Shown here one piece after another: positions 54,442 through 63,673 of a DNA stretch of 64,000 nucleotides. Every line of letters begins with the position of its first letter. The stretch's first letter is position 1. The stretch is from NCBI RefSeq assembly GCF_034669705.1, contig NZ_JAXMOR010000024.1:5613-69612 (forward strand), read 5' to 3'. The DNA comes from Marinovum sp034669705. Lineage in GTDB: Bacteria > Pseudomonadota > Alphaproteobacteria > Rhodobacterales > Rhodobacteraceae. The position numbers and the translations under genes were made by a program. A model generated the notes under the pieces. It made no database searches, was not told where the DNA came from, and saw only the letters and a list, made by a program, of their open reading frames with translations.

Positions 54442-55155
54442 ATGGGAAACGCTGTCACTCTCCGGGCGCTGGTCGCCGGTGCCGTCCTGGTCTGGCTTGC
54501 CGGGTGCGGTGATCCGCTCTCCGGCGTCGGCCGGCTGTCAGAGCTCGATCTGGCCGATGAGACGCCGGTGGCGGTGATGGCCGACCCCTCGCGCGCCGAG
54601 GAGCCGGTGGCGCGGCCGGGGCTGCTCGGCCGCATGCTGGGCGGTGGCGGCAGTGCCAAGGCGCCGCCTTCGGTGCCCGCCGGCACGCTGCTGTCCTTCG
54701 GGCTGGTCAAGCCGGTCTGCGACCTGCCGCGCGACAAGCGCGGTGCGGAGATCGCCGCCTTCCCCGAGCGTCGTGCCGCCTACAGGCTCTATGACAGCGC
54801 GCCGGGCAAGACCGCGCCGCATCCGTTTTATGTCACCGGCTTCGACGATGGCTGCGCCCGGACCTTCACCGCCGCGGTGGCGATGTTCGGCGCGCCCGAG
54901 ATGCACGAGATGCTGCGCTATGGTCTGCCGGCCGAGGTGCATCCCTATTCCGCCACCGACAGCGCCTATGAGCAGATCAAGTCGCGGGTCTGCCGCGTCG
55001 CCCGGGGCGCGCCCTGCGGCGACCGGGTCGGCAAGCTCGAGAAGGACACCGTCTTTGTCAGCGCCTACGAGCAGTTCGGCGACAACGCGCGCTGGCTCGA
55101 GATGCTGCTGCATGGTGGCACGCTGGTCGAGACCGACGTCAAGAGCGGCGGCTGA
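54442..55155 (+). CDS. Uncharacterised lipoprotein
   Basis: 237 residues with a lipoprotein signal peptide and lipobox LAGC (cysteine at residue 22). The mature N-terminus is Gly/Ala/Pro-rich, then a conserved-looking domain from about 80 (GTLLSFGLVKPVCDLPRDKR ... PFYVTGFDDGCARTFTAAVA) with four cysteines (92, 132, 184, 192) that may form disulfides. I do not recognise the family. Converges with slyX, 3 bases between stops. Confidence 0.75.
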   Translation: MGNAVTLRALVAGAVLVWLAGCGDPLSGVGRLSELDLADETPVAVMADPSRAEEPVARPGLLGRMLGGGGSAKAPPSVPAGTLLSFGLVKPVCDLPRDKRGAEIAAFPERRAAYRLYDSAPGKTAPHPFYVTGFDDGCARTFTAAVAMFGAPEMHEMLRYGLPAEVHPYSATDSAYEQIKSRVCRVARGAPCGDRVGKLEKDTVFVSAYEQFGDNARWLEMLLHGGTLVETDVKSGG

Positions 55156-55158
55156 GGC

Positions 55159-55365
55159 CTAGTAATGCGGCGGCCGCTCGTCGCCGATCACCACGCCGCC
55201 GGGCTGTTCCGACTGGCGCTCGGCCTCGCGGTGCATCAGCCGGTCGACCTGCTGGCGCAGACGGGTGATCTCGCCGTCCTGGCGGGCGATCACGTCTGAC
55301 ATGTCATCCATCATGCGGATCAGGTGGGCGAGGCGTTCTTCGACGCTGAGCAGGGGATCGGTCAT
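55159..55365 (-). CDS. slyX: SlyX-family protein
   Basis: 68 residues from ATG 55365 (MTDPLLSVEERLAHLIRMMD). A coiled-coil helix (about 5-48) with VIARQDGEITRLRQQVDRLM, and the short C-terminal tail ending RPPHY that is typical for SlyX. Function unknown in general. The start lies 117 bases upstream of, and divergent from, hisS. Confidence 0.82.
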   Translation of the reverse strand: MTDPLLSVEERLAHLIRMMDDMSDVIARQDGEITRLRQQVDRLMHREAERQSEQPGGVVIGDERPPHY

Positions 55366-55482
55366 GACCGGCGTTATAGCGCATTGGCGGGCGGTGTCGC
55401 GCTGAAATGCGGGGGCGGGGCGCTTGCCCCTTGGCGGCCTTCCGGCTACACGGACGCGCGAGAAGAGAACCCGGAGCCTGTC

Positions 55483-56955
55483 ATGGCCAAGCAGAAGAAA
55501 CAGCCCCGCCCCAAGGCGATCACCCCCAAGGGATTTCGCGATTACTTCGGGCATGAGGTCACCGAGCGGGCCGAGATGCTCCAGACCATCGCCGGGGTCT
55601 ATCATCGCTATGGCTTCGATGCGCTGGAATCTTCGGCGGTCGAGACGGTCGAGGCGCTGGGCAAGTTCCTGCCCGATGTCGACCGCCCGAACGAGGGGGT
55701 CTTTGCCTGGCAGGAGGAGGACGAGAGCTGGCTGGCGCTGCGGTATGACCTGACAGCGCCTTTGGCGCGGGTCTATGCGCAGTATCGCAATGACCTGCCG
55801 ACGCCTTACCGGCGCTATGCCATGGGCCCGGTCTGGCGCAACGAAAAGCCCGGTCCGGGGCGGTTCCGGCAGTTCTATCAATGCGATGCCGATACCGTCG
55901 GCGCGCCTTCGGTGGCGGCGGATGCCGAGATCTGCGCCATGCTGTCGGATACGCTGGAAGCGGTGGGGATTGCCCGCGGTGATTACGTGGTGCGGGTCAA
56001 CAATCGCAAGGTGCTGAACGGGGTGCTTGAGGCGATGGGCGTGGCCGACGAAGGCCAGCAGGCCGCGGTGCTGCGCACCATCGACAAGTTTGACAAGGTC
56101 GGCGAGGCCGGGGTGCGCGAGCTCTTGGGCAAGGGCCGGCTGGACGCCTCTGGCGCCTATATCGACGGGGTTGGGCTTTCCGAGACGCAGGCCGAGCCGG
56201 TGATTGCCTTTCTGACCTCCAAGGGCGCCGATGCCGAGGCGACACTCGCCAACCTGCGCGCCGCCATCGGCGAGAGCGCCGTGGGGGCCGAGGGCGTGGC
56301 AGAGCTGGAGCTGATCGCTGCGCTGCTGGCCGCACAAGGCTATGGCCCCGACCGGATCGAGATCGACCCCTCGGTGGTGCGTGGCCTCGGCTATTACACC
56401 GGCCCGGTCTTCGAGGCCGAGCTGACCTTCGAGATCACCGACGAGAAAGGCCGCCCGCGGCAGTTCGGCTCGGTGGCCGGCGGCGGGCGCTATGACGATC
56501 TGGTCAAGCGCTTCACCGGGCAGGCGGTGCCTGCGACCGGCGTCTCGATCGGGGTCGACCGGCTGCTGGCGGCGCTGCACGAGAAGGGCCGGGTCCGGAC
56601 CGCCGAGCGTGGCCCGGTGGTGGTAACGGTGATGGACCGCGAAAGGATGCCGGAATACCAGACCATGGTGGGCGAGCTGCGTCAGGCCGGCATTCGTGCC
56701 GAGGTCTATCTTGGCAACCCCAAGAACTTTGGCAACCAGTTGAAATACGCCGACAAGCGGCAAAGCCCGGTGGCGGTGATCGAGGGCAGCGACGAGGCCG
56801 CGCGCGGCGTCATCCAGATCAAGGACCTGGTGCTCGGCGCGCAGATCGCCGAGAGCGCGACGCTCGAGGAGTGGAAGGAACGCCCCTCGCAGTTCGAGGT
56901 GCCGCGGTCCGAGCTGGTCGCCAAGGTGCGTGAAATTCTCGGGGCGCAGGACTGA
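55483..56955 (+). CDS. hisS: Histidine--tRNA ligase
   Basis: Class II aminoacyl-tRNA synthetase, 490 residues from ATG 55483 (MAKQKKQPRPKAITPKGFRD). Motif 1 is near YHRYGFDALESSAVE; motif 2 is RYAMGPVWRNEKPGPGRFRQ; the histidine-binding GLGYYTGPVFE and motif 3 GGGRYDDL follow, with an anticodon-binding domain from about 390 (RGPVVVTVMDRERMPEYQTM). It shares one base with the hisZ start (TGATG), so the three genes hisS-hisZ-hisG appear translationally coupled. Confidence 0.95.
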   Translation: MAKQKKQPRPKAITPKGFRDYFGHEVTERAEMLQTIAGVYHRYGFDALESSAVETVEALGKFLPDVDRPNEGVFAWQEEDESWLALRYDLTAPLARVYAQYRNDLPTPYRRYAMGPVWRNEKPGPGRFRQFYQCDADTVGAPSVAADAEICAMLSDTLEAVGIARGDYVVRVNNRKVLNGVLEAMGVADEGQQAAVLRTIDKFDKVGEAGVRELLGKGRLDASGAYIDGVGLSETQAEPVIAFLTSKGADAEATLANLRAAIGESAVGAEGVAELELIAALLAAQGYGPDRIEIDPSVVRGLGYYTGPVFEAELTFEITDEKGRPRQFGSVAGGGRYDDLVKRFTGQAVPATGVSIGVDRLLAALHEKGRVRTAERGPVVVTVMDRERMPEYQTMVGELRQAGIRAEVYLGNPKNFGNQLKYADKRQSPVAVIEGSDEAARGVIQIKDLVLGAQIAESATLEEWKERPSQFEVPRSELVAKVREILGAQD

Positions 56956-58055
56956 TGCCCGACAGAGCCGCGATCATCGACGAGGCCCAGCGGCTGCGCG
57001 CGGGCTTTGAGGCCTCTGGTGCGCGGGTGGTGCAGACCCCGGTGCTGCAACCGGCCGAAACCCTGCTCGACCTCTATGGCGAGGATATCCGCGGCCGCGC
57101 CTATGTCACCGCCGACGCGCTGCGCGGCGAGCAGATGCTGCGGCCGGACTTCACCGTGCCGGTGGTGCAAATGCACATGGACGCGATGCAGAATGGCGCT
57201 GCCGAGCCGGCGCGCTATACCTATTCCGGCGCGGTGTTCCGCCGACAGGACGACGACCCTGACCGCGACAGCGAATACCTGCAGGTGGGCTACGAGGTCT
57301 TTGACCGCTCCGAGCCGGCGCTGACCGAGGCGGATGTCTTTGCCCGCATCGCCGGCGCGCTGGGCGATCTGCCGCTGCGCGCGGCGACCGGCGATATCGG
57401 CCTGCTGAAGGCGGCGGTCGAGGGGCTCGACACCACCGAAGCGCGCAAGGCCGCACTGCGCCGCCACATCTGGCGGCCGCGGCGCTTCCGGGCGCTGCTC
57501 GAGCGCTTCGCCGGCCGCGCCCCGGCGCCCGCCGGCCGCAAGGCGCTGCTGGCGCAGGCCGATCCGATGGCGAAGATCCGCCAGCACACCGGGCTGCGCA
57601 GCGAGCGCGAGATCGCCACGCGGATCGCGGCACTGCGCGAGGACGCCGAGACGCCGAAACTGTCGGTGGCGCAGGTCGACCTGATCGAGGCGCTGCTGGC
57701 GGTGCGCGAGACCCTGCCTAATGCGCTCGAACGGCTGCGCGACATTGCCGTCGACCTGCCTTGGGTGGCGCATGCGGTCGACCGGCTGAAGGCGCGTTGC
57801 GAGGCGCTGAACAAGCGCGGGGTGGATGTCGACGGGCTGGAGTTCGAGGGCAGCTATGGCCGCACCTCGATGGAATATTACGACGGCTTCGTCTTTGGCC
57901 TCTATGCCGAGTCGCGGCCCGATCTGCCGCCGGTGGCCACTGGCGGACGCTATGACGCGCTGACCGCGGCGCTGGGTGGCGGCCGGTCGATCCCGGCGGT
58001 GGGCGGGGTGATCCGCCCCGGACTGGTGTTGCAGCTGCGCACGGGGAGCCGGTGA
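56955..58055 (+). CDS. hisZ: ATP phosphoribosyltransferase regulatory subunit
   Basis: HisRS-like paralogue without charging activity that activates the short HisG. 366 residues with DLYGEDIRGRAYVTADALRG, LRPDFTVPVVQMHMD, YSGAVFRRQDDDPDRDSEYL (a motif-2-like region) and GGRYDALTAALGGGRSIPAV. Start ATG 56955 overlaps the hisS stop; its stop overlaps the hisG start. The position next to hisS is in keeping with duplication origin and is common in this group. Confidence 0.93.
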   Translation: MPDRAAIIDEAQRLRAGFEASGARVVQTPVLQPAETLLDLYGEDIRGRAYVTADALRGEQMLRPDFTVPVVQMHMDAMQNGAAEPARYTYSGAVFRRQDDDPDRDSEYLQVGYEVFDRSEPALTEADVFARIAGALGDLPLRAATGDIGLLKAAVEGLDTTEARKAALRRHIWRPRRFRALLERFAGRAPAPAGRKALLAQADPMAKIRQHTGLRSEREIATRIAALREDAETPKLSVAQVDLIEALLAVRETLPNALERLRDIAVDLPWVAHAVDRLKARCEALNKRGVDVDGLEFEGSYGRTSMEYYDGFVFGLYAESRPDLPPVATGGRYDALTAALGGGRSIPAVGGVIRPGLVLQLRTGSR

Positions 58056-58753
58056 TGACGATCAAGCTGGGCGTGCCGTCCAAGGGGCGGCTGATGGAAA
58101 AGACCTTCGACTGGTTCGGCGCGCGCGGCGTGACGCTGCAGCGTACCGGGTCGGAGCGGGAATATTCCGGCGCGGTCTCCGGCGCCGATGGGGTCGAGCT
58201 GGTGCTGCTCTCGGCGGGCGAGATCCCGCGCGAGCTGGCGGCGGGGCGGATCCATCTGGGCGTCACCGGCACCGATCTGGTGCAGGACAAGCTGCCGATC
58301 TGGGAGCAGCAGGTCGAACCGCTGGCCGAACTGGGCTTTGGCCATGCCGACCTGATCATCGCGGTGCCGGCCTGCTGGGTCGATGTCGAGACGCTGGACG
58401 ATCTCGATGCGGCGGCGGCGGCGTTTCGTGCCCGCCACGGCTTCCGGCTGCGGATCGCCACCAAGTATCACCGACTGGTGCGCGAGTTCCTGCGCGAGGC
58501 CGGCGTGGCCGATTACCAGCTGGTCGACAGCCAGGGCGCGACCGAGGGCACGGTCAAGAACTTGACCGCCGAGGCGATTGCCGACATCACCTCGACCGGC
58601 GAGACGCTGCGCGCCAACCACCTGAAGATCCTCTCCGACGGGCTGGTGCTGAAGTCGCAGGCGACGCTGTTCCGCGCCCGCGGCGCGGCGCTGGAACCTG
58701 GCGACCGGGCGGCGCTGGAGGCATTGCGCGAGACGCTGGGGCTGGGCGGCTAG
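58055..58753 (+). CDS. hisG: ATP phosphoribosyltransferase catalytic subunit, short form
   Basis: First step of histidine synthesis. 232 residues from ATG 58055 (a GTG one codon upstream is also possible). Starts MTIKLGVPSKGRLMEKTFDW, with RIHLGVTGTDLVQDKL and the PRPP-binding segment DSQGATEGTVKNLTAEAIAD. It lacks the C-terminal regulatory domain of long HisG, which is why HisZ is needed. One-base TGATG overlap with hisZ. Confidence 0.94.
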   Translation: MTIKLGVPSKGRLMEKTFDWFGARGVTLQRTGSEREYSGAVSGADGVELVLLSAGEIPRELAAGRIHLGVTGTDLVQDKLPIWEQQVEPLAELGFGHADLIIAVPACWVDVETLDDLDAAAAAFRARHGFRLRIATKYHRLVREFLREAGVADYQLVDSQGATEGTVKNLTAEAIADITSTGETLRANHLKILSDGLVLKSQATLFRARGAALEPGDRAALEALRETLGLGG

Positions 58754-58810
58754 GACTATTCAAACGGGGCGGCTCTGCCGCGCAGGTCTGTTTGCGTTCA
58801 CGCCACGCAG

Positions 58811-58872
58811 GCGCGGGGGGCGCTGCCCCCAAGACCCCCGGGAATAGTTGCGGCCAGAAGTACTTCGGGGGA
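58811..58872. repeat. GC-rich intergenic repeat, family II
   Basis: GGGGGGCGCTGCCCCC hairpin followed by CCCCCGGGAATAGTTGCGGC and AGAAG, between convergent hisG and the DUF1489 gene. It is the closest intergenic relative of the copy inside xdhA (44930-44986). Confidence 0.7.
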
Positions 58873-58875
58873 GGC

Positions 58876-59307
58876 TCAGAGCACGCCGATCTCGGCCAGC
58901 GCGGCGTTGAGGCTGGCGGGCAGGGGGTCTTCTTTTTGCGCGCGTTTCGACAGGTCGGCCGGGGCGTCCTCGGGTTTGAGGTAGCGCCAGCCCTGAAAGG
59001 CGCGGCGCGGCATCGGCGTGGTGCGGATGATCTCGGGGTCGAGCACGATGCCGCAGCGTGTGATACCGTCCTGGCCGGTGACCTCGTCGAGGCGCAGCAC
59101 CCGCTGGCGGGCGAGGCAGACGCCCTTGAACACCCAGTAGAGCGAGCCGCCGCCCACCAGTTCCTCGGCGCGTTTCGGCCACATCCGGGTGACATGGCGC
59201 GGCAGGTTGTCGGGCAGCTGCTTGCGCCGCTGGGTCTGGAACCGGGCCAGATCGTCGGGCGTTTCGGTGCCGACGCAAAGCTTGATCAGGTTGATATGGT
59301 CAGTCAT
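58876..59307 (-). CDS. DUF1489-family protein
   Basis: 143 residues. INLIKLCVGTETPDDLARFQ at the start, then HVTRMWPKRAEELVGGGSLY and the middle RQRVLRLDEVTG with CGIVLDPEIIRTTPMPRRAF QGWRYL match the small DUF1489 proteins found across Alphaproteobacteria, often near DNA-handling genes. Function unknown. Divergent from nrdJ, 119 bases between starts. Confidence 0.85.
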   Translation of the reverse strand: MTDHINLIKLCVGTETPDDLARFQTQRRKQLPDNLPRHVTRMWPKRAEELVGGGSLYWVFKGVCLARQRVLRLDEVTGQDGITRCGIVLDPEIIRTTPMPRRAFQGWRYLKPEDAPADLSKRAQKEDPLPASLNAALAEIGVL

Positions 59308-59366
59308 GCGAATCCCGCCCCCTGCGGTCCATCTATTGTAGGCCTGCCTCTGTCGGCTTCAAGTTG

Positions 59367-59395
59367 TTGTGCTGCGCTCTAGTTGCCGGTATCTT
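59367..59395 (+). promoter_or_regulatory. Candidate promoter for nrdJ
   Basis: TTGTGC (59367-59372) and TATCTT (59390-59395) are spaced by 17 bases and end 31 bases before the nrdJ start. I found no NrdR box and no recognisable cobalamin riboswitch in the 119-base spacer. Confidence 0.35.
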
Positions 59396-59426
59396 GGACA
59401 CCTTCCAGAAACAAGGGAATCGCCCC

Positions 59427-61718
59427 ATGACCCGCTTTGCCGCCCCGATCGCCGAACAGATCTGGGATATGAAATACCGTTTTAAAGAGGCGGATGGCAC
59501 GCCGGTCGATCTCTCGGTCGAGGACACCTGGCGGCGCATCGCCCGCGATATTGCCCGCGCCGAGGCTGACCCCGAGGTCTGGGAAGAGCGGTTCTATGCC
59601 GCGCTGGAGGATTTCAAGTACCTGCCCGCCGGCCGGATCACCGCCGGCGCCGGCACCGCCCGGACCGTGACCCTGTTCAACTGTTTCGTGATGGGCACCA
59701 TCCCAGACAGCATGGGCGGCATCTTTGACATGTTGAAGGAGGCCGCGCTGACCATGCAGCAGGGCGGCGGCATCGGCTATGACTTCTCGACCATCCGGCC
59801 CAAGGGCGCCGGCGTGGCCGGTGTGGCGGCGGATGCCTCTGGCCCGCTGTCCTTCATGGATGTCTGGGACGCGATGTGCCGGACCATCATGTCGGCCGGC
59901 TCGCGCCGCGGCGCGATGATGGCCACCATGCGCTGCGACCACCCGGATATCGAGGAATTCATCGGCGCCAAGCAGGATGCCGCGCGGCTGCGGATGTTCA
60001 ACATGTCGGTGCTGGTGACCGATGCCTTCATGGAAGCGGTCAAGGCCGACGGCTCCTGGGACCTGCAGTTCGACGGCAAGGTCTATCACACCATCCAGGC
60101 GCGTGATCTGTGGAACCGGATCATGAAGGCGACCTATGATTATGCCGAGCCCGGGGTGATCTTCATCGACCGGATCAACGCCGCCAACAACCTGAGCTAT
60201 GTCGAGCAGATCGCCGCCACCAACCCCTGTGGCGAGCAGCCGCTGCCGCCCTATGGCGCCTGCCTGCTGGGCTCGATCAACCTTGCGCGGCTGGTTACCG
60301 ATCCCTTCACCGAGGCCGCCCGGATCGACGAGGAGGCGCTTGACGGATTGGTCGCCACCGCGGTGCGGATGATGGACAACGTGGTCGATGTCTCGAAATT
60401 CCCGCTCGAAGCCCAGGCGCAGGAGGCCGCGGCCAAGCGGCGGATCGGCCTCGGCGTGACCGGGCTGGCGGATGCGCTGCTGATGAAGGGGCTGCGCTAT
60501 GGCTCTGACGACGCGGCGGCGCAGACGGAAGCCTGGCTGAAGCGGATCGCGCGGGCGGCCTATCTGGCCTCGGTGGAGCTGGCCAAGGAGAAGGGAGCCT
60601 TCGCGCTGTTCGACGCCGAGAAATACCTGGCCAGCGGCACCATGCGCGCCATGGACGAAGACGTGCGCGCCGCGATTGCCGAACACGGCATCCGCAATGC
60701 GCTGCTGACCTCGATCGCCCCGACGGGCACGATCTCGCTCTATGCCGGCAACGTATCGTCGGGGATCGAGCCGGTCTTTGCCTATCGCTACACCCGCAAG
60801 GTGCTGCAGAAGGATGGCACGCGGACCGAGGAAGAGGTCGTCGATTACGCGGTGCAGATGTGGCGCGAGATGAAGGGCGACGTGGCGCTGCCGGAGTATT
60901 TCGTCAACGCCCAGACGCTGGCGCCCTCGGAGCATGTGAAGATGCAGGCGGCGGCGCAGAAATGGGTGGATTCATCGATTTCGAAGACCATCAACTGCCC
61001 CGAAGACATCGATTTCGAGGCGTTCAAGGACGTCTATATGCAGGCGTATGAGACCGGTTGCAAAGGCTGCACCACCTATCGGCCGAACGATGTGACAGGG
61101 TCGGTGCTGTCGGTGTCGGAGAACTCTGACACCGCGCCGGCGGAGGCCCCGGAGCAGGTCCGGGGCGCGGGCGGGCAGGACGCTGAGGTGGTCTATATGT
61201 CCGAGCCTCTGGACCGGCCGCAGGAGTTGGAGGGGTCGACCTACAAGCTGAAATGGCCCGACAGCGAGCATGCCATTTATCTGACGATCAACGATATTGT
61301 CCTGGGCGGCCACCGTCGGCCCTTCGAGGTTTTCGTCAATTCCAAGAACATGGAGCATTTCGCCTGGACGGTGGCGCTGACGCGGATGATCTCGGCGGTG
61401 TTCCGGCGCGGCGGCGATGTGTCCTTCGTGGTCGAAGAGCTCAAGGCGGTGTTCGATCCGCGCGGCGGCGCCTGGGTGCAGGGCAAGTACATCCCGTCGA
61501 TCCTGGCGGCGATCGGCGGCGTGATCGAGCGCCACATGATTGCCACCGGGTTCCTCGAGGGCGAGGGGATGGGTTTGAAGACCGATCCCACCGCCAAGGT
61601 CGTCGGGCTGGAGAGTGGCAGCCGGGGCAAGGCCTGTCCGTCATGTGGGCAGTTCGAGATGCGGATGGTGGAAGGGTGCATGACCTGCGCGTCTTGCGGG
61701 CATAGCAAGTGCGGGTGA
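59427..61718 (+). CDS. nrdJ: Adenosylcobalamin-dependent (class II) ribonucleoside-diphosphate reductase
   Basis: Makes deoxynucleotides with a B12-generated radical. 763 residues from ATG 59427, preceded by AGGGAA. The barrel contains LKEAALTMQQGGGIGYDFST, SRRGAMMATMRCDHPDI, NPCGEQPLPPYGACLLGSIN (active site Cys), and ALLTSIAPTGTISLYAGNV. A TSCPD-type domain (about 595-700) follows, and the C-terminus has a cysteine cluster (CPSC, CMTCASCGHSKCG), the usual redox/zinc tail. The linker at about 568-584 (APAEAPEQVRGAGGQD) contains a family I palindrome. No other RNR class is seen in the window. Confidence 0.94.
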   Translation: MTRFAAPIAEQIWDMKYRFKEADGTPVDLSVEDTWRRIARDIARAEADPEVWEERFYAALEDFKYLPAGRITAGAGTARTVTLFNCFVMGTIPDSMGGIFDMLKEAALTMQQGGGIGYDFSTIRPKGAGVAGVAADASGPLSFMDVWDAMCRTIMSAGSRRGAMMATMRCDHPDIEEFIGAKQDAARLRMFNMSVLVTDAFMEAVKADGSWDLQFDGKVYHTIQARDLWNRIMKATYDYAEPGVIFIDRINAANNLSYVEQIAATNPCGEQPLPPYGACLLGSINLARLVTDPFTEAARIDEEALDGLVATAVRMMDNVVDVSKFPLEAQAQEAAAKRRIGLGVTGLADALLMKGLRYGSDDAAAQTEAWLKRIARAAYLASVELAKEKGAFALFDAEKYLASGTMRAMDEDVRAAIAEHGIRNALLTSIAPTGTISLYAGNVSSGIEPVFAYRYTRKVLQKDGTRTEEEVVDYAVQMWREMKGDVALPEYFVNAQTLAPSEHVKMQAAAQKWVDSSISKTINCPEDIDFEAFKDVYMQAYETGCKGCTTYRPNDVTGSVLSVSENSDTAPAEAPEQVRGAGGQDAEVVYMSEPLDRPQELEGSTYKLKWPDSEHAIYLTINDIVLGGHRRPFEVFVNSKNMEHFAWTVALTRMISAVFRRGGDVSFVVEELKAVFDPRGGAWVQGKYIPSILAAIGGVIERHMIATGFLEGEGMGLKTDPTAKVVGLESGSRGKACPSCGQFEMRMVEGCMTCASCGHSKCG
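61138..61172. repeat. REP-like family I element inside nrdJ
   Basis: GCCCCGGA (61146-61153) and TCCGGGGC (61159-61166) with loop GCAGG, flanked by GCGGAG and GCGCGGGC. It differs at only two positions over 27 bases from the third intergenic copy at 33972-33998. The reading frame is preserved and it encodes EAPEQVRGAG in a linker. Confidence 0.75.
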
Positions 61719-62112
61719 GGGGGGGTGATCCTGCGTGTGACTGAATGTGAAGACCAGTAGCAGTTTGCAATTCGACCAGCTTAGAATGTAACTGTAACCA
61801 CTATAAACCCGCCGTGGCCTTTGGGCGCGGCGGAATTGATCTGGATGAAACTTTAGCTGTGCGTGGCGGCCTGGCGGCGTAAACCCCGTTGGCCAGGCTC
61901 TTATCGTGAGCCTGCGGGCGAGCCCCACGGTGTCTCTGAGGAGTTCCCTCGGGCAAAACCCAATTGATAGCATGCACAGCTTGGTTTGAGCGGTGCCCGA
62001 AAAAGAAGGGGGTGTCCGCAAACCGTGTTGGTGCGCTATGCGGGACCTTACCGCTGTTCGCTGCAACAGCTAAGTCGACGCTGCACCATCGGAATGATCG
62101 CTTCTGACGGGG
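61719..62112. other. 394-base gap without a recognisable gene
   Basis: Between nrdJ and the LysR gene. It holds a GC stem near the nrdJ end (CCGCCG ... CGGCGG, about 61810-61834), a possible terminator, and a stretch (61860-62080) with unusual composition compared with the neighbourhood. A minus-strand frame (LCMLSIGFCPRELLRDTVGL) is open here but starts and stops without a ribosome site and matches nothing I know. Probably decayed or non-coding DNA. Confidence 0.4.
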
Positions 62113-63024
62113 TCACTCTGCGGCTTGAGGCAGATGCTGTGGCACCACACCCTCGGCCTCGGCTTCCGCGCGCAGCCAGTGTCGGAATGCGGCGATCCGC
62201 GCTTCATCCGCGCGGGCGTCGGGGCAGGCGACCCCGTAGATAGACATGGGCAGCGTGGTCACGTCGAAGAGGCGCTGCAATCGGCCTGAAGCGATGGTGC
62301 CGCGGACCACAGCGTCGTAGGCGAGCGACACGCCCTGATGCTGCTCGACCATCGTGGTCGAGAGTTCGCAATTGGGATAAGTCGGCCCGGGCGGCAGCTG
62401 TGCCCCGACGAGGCCCGCCTCTGCAAACCATTCGGGCCACGCATCGTCCGTCTCGTCGTAGAAGAGGGTAAGACGCAGCAGGTCCTCCGGGCGCCTGATG
62501 TTCTCGCGTTCGCGCAATGTTGGCGAGATCACGGGGTAGCGCGCTGAGGCCATCAGCGGCTCCACAAACAGGCCAGGCGAGGGGCAATCGGACCACTGGA
62601 TCACGACGTCCGCGTCGTTCGTCGCGAAGTCAAGCGAGGGCGCCCCGTTCGAGACCCGCAGCCGGATGTCGCGGGCGAAGTCGAGCTTGGACAAGCGAGG
62701 CACCAGCCAACGCGCAGCGAAACCTGGTGTGGATAGGACGCGCAGGATGCGCGGCGCCCCCCGCGCTGCCTCTGTGTCCTCGAGAAAGACGTCGAGCAGG
62801 TGGGACAGCTTGCCGGCATAGGTCTCGCCAGTAAGGGTGAGCGCAATCCGGTTTCCCGCGCGTTCGAACAGCTTCGTGTCGAGAAAGCCCTCCAGTGCCT
62901 TGATCTGATGGCTGACGGCGGAAGGCGTCAGGCACAGCTCATCTGCCGCGGACTTGACCGACATGTGCCGCGCGGTCGCCTCGAAGGCGCGGACGGCGGC
63001 GAAAGGGGGAAGTTTGCGTCCCAT
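62113..63024 (-). CDS. LysR-family transcriptional regulator (GcvA-like)
   Basis: 303 residues. N-terminal winged helix-turn-helix (LPPFAAVRAFEATARHMSVK, SAADELCLTPSAVSHQIKAL), then the effector-binding domain (from about 90) with GPTYPNCELSTTMVEQHQGV and SLAYDAVVRGTIASGRLQRL, characteristic of the GcvA subgroup. Divergent from the secreted HExxH protein gene, 112 bases between starts, so that gene is a natural target. Downstream is an anonymous gap. Confidence 0.88.
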   Translation of the reverse strand: MGRKLPPFAAVRAFEATARHMSVKSAADELCLTPSAVSHQIKALEGFLDTKLFERAGNRIALTLTGETYAGKLSHLLDVFLEDTEAARGAPRILRVLSTPGFAARWLVPRLSKLDFARDIRLRVSNGAPSLDFATNDADVVIQWSDCPSPGLFVEPLMASARYPVISPTLRERENIRRPEDLLRLTLFYDETDDAWPEWFAEAGLVGAQLPPGPTYPNCELSTTMVEQHQGVSLAYDAVVRGTIASGRLQRLFDVTTLPMSIYGVACPDARADEARIAAFRHWLRAEAEAEGVVPQHLPQAAE

Positions 63025-63136
63025 CTGTCTGCCTGAATTGGGCTCTCGGGAGCCTGAAAAGCGATCATTCGGTGCCGAGCCGTGACGATTGTATCATCAG
63101 GATACCAAATCTCAAAATCAGACATCGGAGTGTCCA

Positions 63137-63673
63137 ATGCCTCGCTCTCTCCTCGCTGTGGCACTCGCCACGGCCATTGTCGCTTTGTTCCCCGCTCCGC
63201 CGCGCGCCGAGAATACCACCCTCGCACTTTCCTCTGAGTGGCGCCAAGCAGACACTGTGCACGCACTTGTATCTACACTCGAGGACTGGCTCGATGCGCG
63301 GGCGGACTGGCCGCGTCGACAGGGACTCCCGCGCATTCACTTCGTCAGTCAGTGGCAGGCTGCGGCGCGTCAGGGTGCGACGGCAAGCTTCCAGCGCGGT
63401 CGCTTGCGGGGGCTCTACGATCCGGACCGGTCCGAGATCCTGTTGGTGCGACCTTGGGACTCGCGCAACGCTGAACATGTCAGTGTGCTGCTGCACGAGC
63501 TTGTGCATCATCGGCAAGCACCGCATTACTGGTATTGCCCCGCTCCACAGGAACTACCAGCTTACCGTCTTCAAGAAGCGTGGCTTTCTGAACAGGGATT
63601 ATCGGCTGAGGTGAACTGGGTGGCCGTGGTGCTCGACGTCGGATGCACGCCGCGGGACATTCATCCAGAGTGA
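63137..63673 (+). CDS. Secreted protein with HELVHH zinc-peptidase-like motif
   Basis: 178 residues from ATG 63137, with a signal peptide MPRSLLAVALATAIVALFPA (cleavage near PRAEN). HELVHH at 120-125 in LLHELVHHRQAPH is a HExxH zinc motif; a glutamate downstream (EAWLSEQG, about 147-152) could be the third ligand, a gluzincin-like layout. Cysteines at about 134 and 170 may bridge. It resembles small uncharacterised alphaproteobacterial proteins (DUF6647-like). Divergent LysR regulator; the IS3 end follows 200 bases downstream. Function unknown. Confidence 0.72.
   Translation: MPRSLLAVALATAIVALFPAPPRAENTTLALSSEWRQADTVHALVSTLEDWLDARADWPRRQGLPRIHFVSQWQAAARQGATASFQRGRLRGLYDPDRSEILLVRPWDSRNAEHVSVLLHELVHHRQAPHYWYCPAPQELPAYRLQEAWLSEQGLSAEVNWVAVVLDVGCTPRDIHPE

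Noticed and set aside
59308..59426. Cobalamin riboswitch or NrdR box before nrdJ
   Set aside because: The 119-base spacer is too short for a cobalamin riboswitch and contains neither the B12 box nor a paired NrdR box.
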